A stretch of DNA of 8,481 bases from DASYSA01 sp036003885 (lineage in GTDB: Bacteria > Acidobacteriota > Blastocatellia > UBA7656), in the NCBI GenBank assembly GCA_036003885.1, contig DASYSA010000623.1:1-8481 (forward strand), given 5' to 3'. Below the pieces are notes generated by a model. That model did no database searches. It was not told where the DNA came from and saw only the letters and a list, made by a program, of their open reading frames with translations. A program made the translations under genes and the position numbers. Of this stretch, positions 6,165 to 8,481 are shown one piece after another. How positions within the stretch are numbered: the stretch's first letter is position 1; every line of letters starts with the position of its first letter.

Positions 6165-7319
6165 ATGTCGAAAGAAACGATCAAAGCATCGGCCTGGGGC
6201 GTGGCGGTTACGGTGGGTATCGCCGTTTTCATCGTGATTGGGTCGCGCAATCTCTCACATTTCGATGCGGCGCTGGTCGGTTACACCTTTGCAGTGCTGT
6301 TTGCTGCGTTTGCAATCACCTATCGCTACGCGATGTGGCTGCAACGACCGCCCACCGCGCTCTATTGGAAGCGGGGCTGGCAGGTCTTCTTCAAGCCCCG
6401 ATATCTGGCCCGCAACATCAGGGCATGGATCGGAAGGCTCGTGACCGAGTTCGCCCTCAACCTGTTTATCTTTCGAAGAGGCAGACTCCGGGGCGGCGCT
6501 CACTGGCTAATTATGTGGGGCTGTGTGATCGCAACCGCCATCACTTTTCCTCTCGTCTTCGGTTGGATTCATTTCGAGACCCTTCCCGGCGACCTCACAC
6601 AGTACAGGACCTACGTCTTTGGATTTCCGACTGTCACCTTTCCAATCAAATCTATGATGGGCTTTCTGACTTTTCACGGACTGGTATGGGCTTCGTTTCT
6701 GGTCATTGCCGGAGTGATGCTGGCTATGAGACGGAGAATGCGCGATCACGGGGCCGCCGCGCTTCAACAGTTCGGTGAAGACTTTCTGCCCCTGATTCTG
6801 CTGTTCGCGATAAGCATGACGGGGTTGATGATGACGGCCAGTTATACCTGGCTGAAGGGATACGCCTACGAATTCCTCGCGATACTGCATGCGATCACGG
6901 TGATCCTCACTCTCCTGTGGCTGCCATTCGGAAAGCTCTTTCACATCTTTCAACGTCCTGCTCAACTCGGAGTCAGCTTCTATAAAGACGTTGGAGCACG
7001 CGAAGAGCCTGCGAGGTGCCGTCGCTGCGGTGAGCCATTCACGTCGCGGCTGCATGTCGAGGATCTGATCGAGGTCGAGCGGCGACTCGGCTACCGCTAC
7101 GAAATGAGGGAGAACTCGGCCGGTCACTATCAGTGGATCTGCCCGCGCTGCAGGCGAGCGATGGTGGTGCTTGCGCAGGGACATGCCTGGGGTGAGCAGC
7201 TCGGCGGCGAGGAGATTCGAACTGAACTCCCTCCTCGTTTGCCGCAACCCTCTTCCGGCAATTCTCAGATCGATTTTGGACCGCTCGGCGAAGAAGACCG
7301 GGCGAATTTCCATCCATGA
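6165..7319 (+). CDS. NarI/DsrM/HdrE-like membrane cytochrome b with C-terminal four-cysteine domain
   Basis: This 384-residue protein has about six membrane helices (roughly 10-27, 36-58, 114-133, 165-187, 206-228, 235-257). Candidate haem b ligands are H113, H171, H242 and H260. The last two are 18 residues apart, the same spacing as H187 and H205 in E. coli NarI, and lie in the segment LPFGKLFHIF, which resembles the end of the NarI/HdrE/DsrM core. These families take electrons from or give them to quinone through two b haems. After the membrane part comes a soluble domain with CRRC (285-288) and CPRC (326-329). This is a zinc-ribbon or rubredoxin-like metal site not present in NarI. The frame is open upstream into ywiC, but ATG 6165 is the first usable start; its ribosome site is weak. 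The molybdoenzyme gene starts 49 bases later, so it is the likely membrane partner. A transporter annotation is possible but fits the histidines less well. Confidence 0.72.
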   Translation: MSKETIKASAWGVAVTVGIAVFIVIGSRNLSHFDAALVGYTFAVLFAAFAITYRYAMWLQRPPTALYWKRGWQVFFKPRYLARNIRAWIGRLVTEFALNLFIFRRGRLRGGAHWLIMWGCVIATAITFPLVFGWIHFETLPGDLTQYRTYVFGFPTVTFPIKSMMGFLTFHGLVWASFLVIAGVMLAMRRRMRDHGAAALQQFGEDFLPLILLFAISMTGLMMTASYTWLKGYAYEFLAILHAITVILTLLWLPFGKLFHIFQRPAQLGVSFYKDVGAREEPARCRRCGEPFTSRLHVEDLIEVERRLGYRYEMRENSAGHYQWICPRCRRAMVVLAQGHAWGEQLGGEEIRTELPPRLPQPSSGNSQIDFGPLGEEDRANFHP

Positions 7320-7368
7320 GCATAACGAATATGAACACCACGAAGAGACGGAGAGATCAGGAGCGTTG

Positions 7369-8481
7369 ATGGCTGAAATACCCTGCGATACTGAAAAGGT
7401 CATCGAGCAATTCGGACCGCATCCGGCGTATTCCACTGGCTTGAGGCTGCAAACAGGCATCGAGCCAGACCGGCTGGTGAAGACCCACTGCTGCTTCTGC
7501 GGACAGCAATGCGGCATTCAACTTAAGGTGAGAGAGAATCAGGTCATAGGATTCGAACCATGGGAGGACTTCCCGTTCAATCGCGGGATGCTCTGCCCAA
7601 AGGGAGTAAAGCGATACCTCCAGGGATCGCACCCCGACCGCCTCCTCACCGCGTATCGGCGGGATGAGACGGCTCCCGGGGGATTCCGTGCGCTTCCATA
7701 CGAAGAGGCCATCCAGCGCGTCGCTTCCGAGGTTCAACGCATCCAGGAACTCTATGGCCCGGATGCCTTCGCCGTTCTCACCGGCGCGAGTCTGACCACC
7801 GAGAAGGCATATCTCATGGGAAAATTCGCCCGCGTATGCCTCAAGACCGCAAACATTGATTACAACGGCCGCCTCTGCATGGTCAGCGCGGCGGCCGCAA
7901 ACAAGAAGGCCTTTGGCATCGACCGTGCCGCCAATCCCTGGTCCGATATCCCTGGAGCCGAAGTGGTCTGGATCAGCGGCGCGAACATCGGCGACTGCGC
8001 GCCCATCACCACTGACTACGTCTGGCAAGCGCGCGAGCATGGCGCGAAGATAATAGTCGTTGACCCCCGTATCACAGGCATCGCTAGAACCTGCGATCTC
8101 TTCCTGCCTATCAAGCCCGGCCGCGACGTCGCTCTCTTCAACGGGATTCTCAACCTCATGATTGAGAACGACTGGCTCGATCACGACTTCATCGAGAAGC
8201 ACACTGCGGGATTTCAGGCACTGGCCGAACAAGTGAATGAATGGACGCCTAAGCGAACGGCTGAAGTCAGCGGCATAACTGAAAAGGCTATCCGCCAGGC
8301 CGCCGAGTTATGGGGGAACGCCAGGACGAGCTTCCTCCTGCACGCCCGCGGAATCGAGCATCACAGTCACGGTGTCCAGAACGTGCTGGGCGCCATCAAT
8401 ATCGTCCTGGCGTCGGGACGAATAGGGCGGGAGCACTGTGGCTACGCGACAATAACCGGACAGGGCAACGGCCAGGGTGGG
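7369..8481 (+). CDS. Molybdopterin oxidoreductase, nitrate reductase (NasA/NarB-like) type, N-terminal part (3' end outside window)
   Basis: The frame is open from the ATG at 7369 to the window edge: 371 residues of a protein that usually runs to about 700 or more. AGGAG (7359-7363) lies 5 bases before the start. There is no Tat or Sec signal, so the enzyme should stay in the cytoplasm. A [4Fe-4S] site is seen as C41-X2-C44-X3-C48 and C76, followed by the conserved Lys78 in the LCPKG segment. C170 in the GRLCM segment is at the place of the molybdenum-ligating Cys of nitrate reductases of the NapA/NasA branch. SGANIGDCAPIT (203-214) and VVDPRIT (230-236) match the bis-MGD binding region. The visible part ends in GQGNGQGG, a NasA-like stretch. 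It should reduce nitrate to nitrite, but formate dehydrogenases share this fold, so substrate is not proven. The NarI-like gene just upstream suggests electrons come from quinol. Confidence 0.88.
   Translation, partial: MAEIPCDTEKVIEQFGPHPAYSTGLRLQTGIEPDRLVKTHCCFCGQQCGIQLKVRENQVIGFEPWEDFPFNRGMLCPKGVKRYLQGSHPDRLLTAYRRDETAPGGFRALPYEEAIQRVASEVQRIQELYGPDAFAVLTGASLTTEKAYLMGKFARVCLKTANIDYNGRLCMVSAAAANKKAFGIDRAANPWSDIPGAEVVWISGANIGDCAPITTDYVWQAREHGAKIIVVDPRITGIARTCDLFLPIKPGRDVALFNGILNLMIENDWLDHDFIEKHTAGFQALAEQVNEWTPKRTAEVSGITEKAIRQAAELWGNARTSFLLHARGIEHHSHGVQNVLGAINIVLASGRIGREHCGYATITGQGNGQGG

Noticed and set aside
7331..7369. Twelve-codon frame ending in TGATG overlap with the molybdoenzyme start
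   Set aside because: The stop/start overlap hints at translational coupling. However, there is no ribosome site before it, and the bases resemble common CACGAAG-type intergenic sequence.
6507..7517. Antisense open frame of 336 codons opposite the NarI-like gene
   Set aside because: It spans the opposite strand of two real genes and their junction, and its product shows no coherent membrane or domain pattern.
7357..8232. Long antisense open frame (291 codons) opposite the molybdoenzyme gene
   Set aside because: It lies fully opposite a well-supported conserved coding region, has no recognisable domain, and is the usual by-product of G+C-rich codon use.
1..8481. CRISPR array, tRNA or rRNA gene, insertion sequence, integrase or attachment site
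   Set aside because: I saw no regularly spaced repeats, no cloverleaf-like sequence, no transposase motif and no long terminal inverted repeats.

Overview
The window is a stretch of a Gram-negative bacterial chromosome or metagenomic contig. An outer-membrane beta-barrel, two periplasm-facing c-type cytochromes and a G+C-rich base composition support this. All supported genes lie on the + strand, and together they describe anaerobic or microaerobic respiration. Acidobacteriota or a similar deep-branching, metabolically versatile group is my guess for the source. It rests on general flavour rather than a diagnostic marker, so treat it as weak.

Layout. (1) 2-442: the C-terminal end of a beta-barrel outer-membrane protein, closed by a rho-independent terminator (498-536). 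(2) 630-2744: a small secreted monohaem class I cytochrome c followed by a seven-haem NapC/NirT-type inner-membrane cytochrome. The latter has three N-terminal membrane helices and seven haem sites, which is the architecture of Geobacter ImcH. (3) 2745-2949: a short non-coding stretch with repeated CACGAAT words. (4) 2950-4359: hemN, oxygen-independent coproporphyrinogen III oxidase, closed by a strong 13-bp terminator hairpin (4436-4468). (5) 4471-4694: a leader with two possible hairpins. (6) 4695 to the right edge: a probable four-gene operon. It encodes a haemerythrin-domain protein, a YwiC-like membrane protein, a NarI/DsrM/HdrE-like membrane cytochrome b carrying a four-cysteine domain at its C-terminus, and the N-terminal half of a molybdopterin oxidoreductase of the cytoplasmic nitrate reductase type (NasA/NarB-like). 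The last gene is cut by the window edge.

How the parts could work together. The ImcH-like protein would oxidise menaquinol and pass electrons to periplasmic cytochromes such as the small one beside it, and possibly on to an outer-membrane conduit. HemN supplies haem without oxygen, which all of these cytochromes need. In the right-hand operon the NarI-like protein looks like a quinol oxidase module. It appears to be paired directly with a NasA-type catalytic subunit, and no NarH-type iron-sulphur subunit lies between them. That pairing, with a cysteine-rich domain fused to the membrane anchor, is the most interesting feature here. It suggests a quinol-linked, cytoplasm-facing molybdoenzyme different from canonical NarGHI, NapABC or soluble Nas. 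The substrate (nitrate is the best guess) and the electron path are inference.
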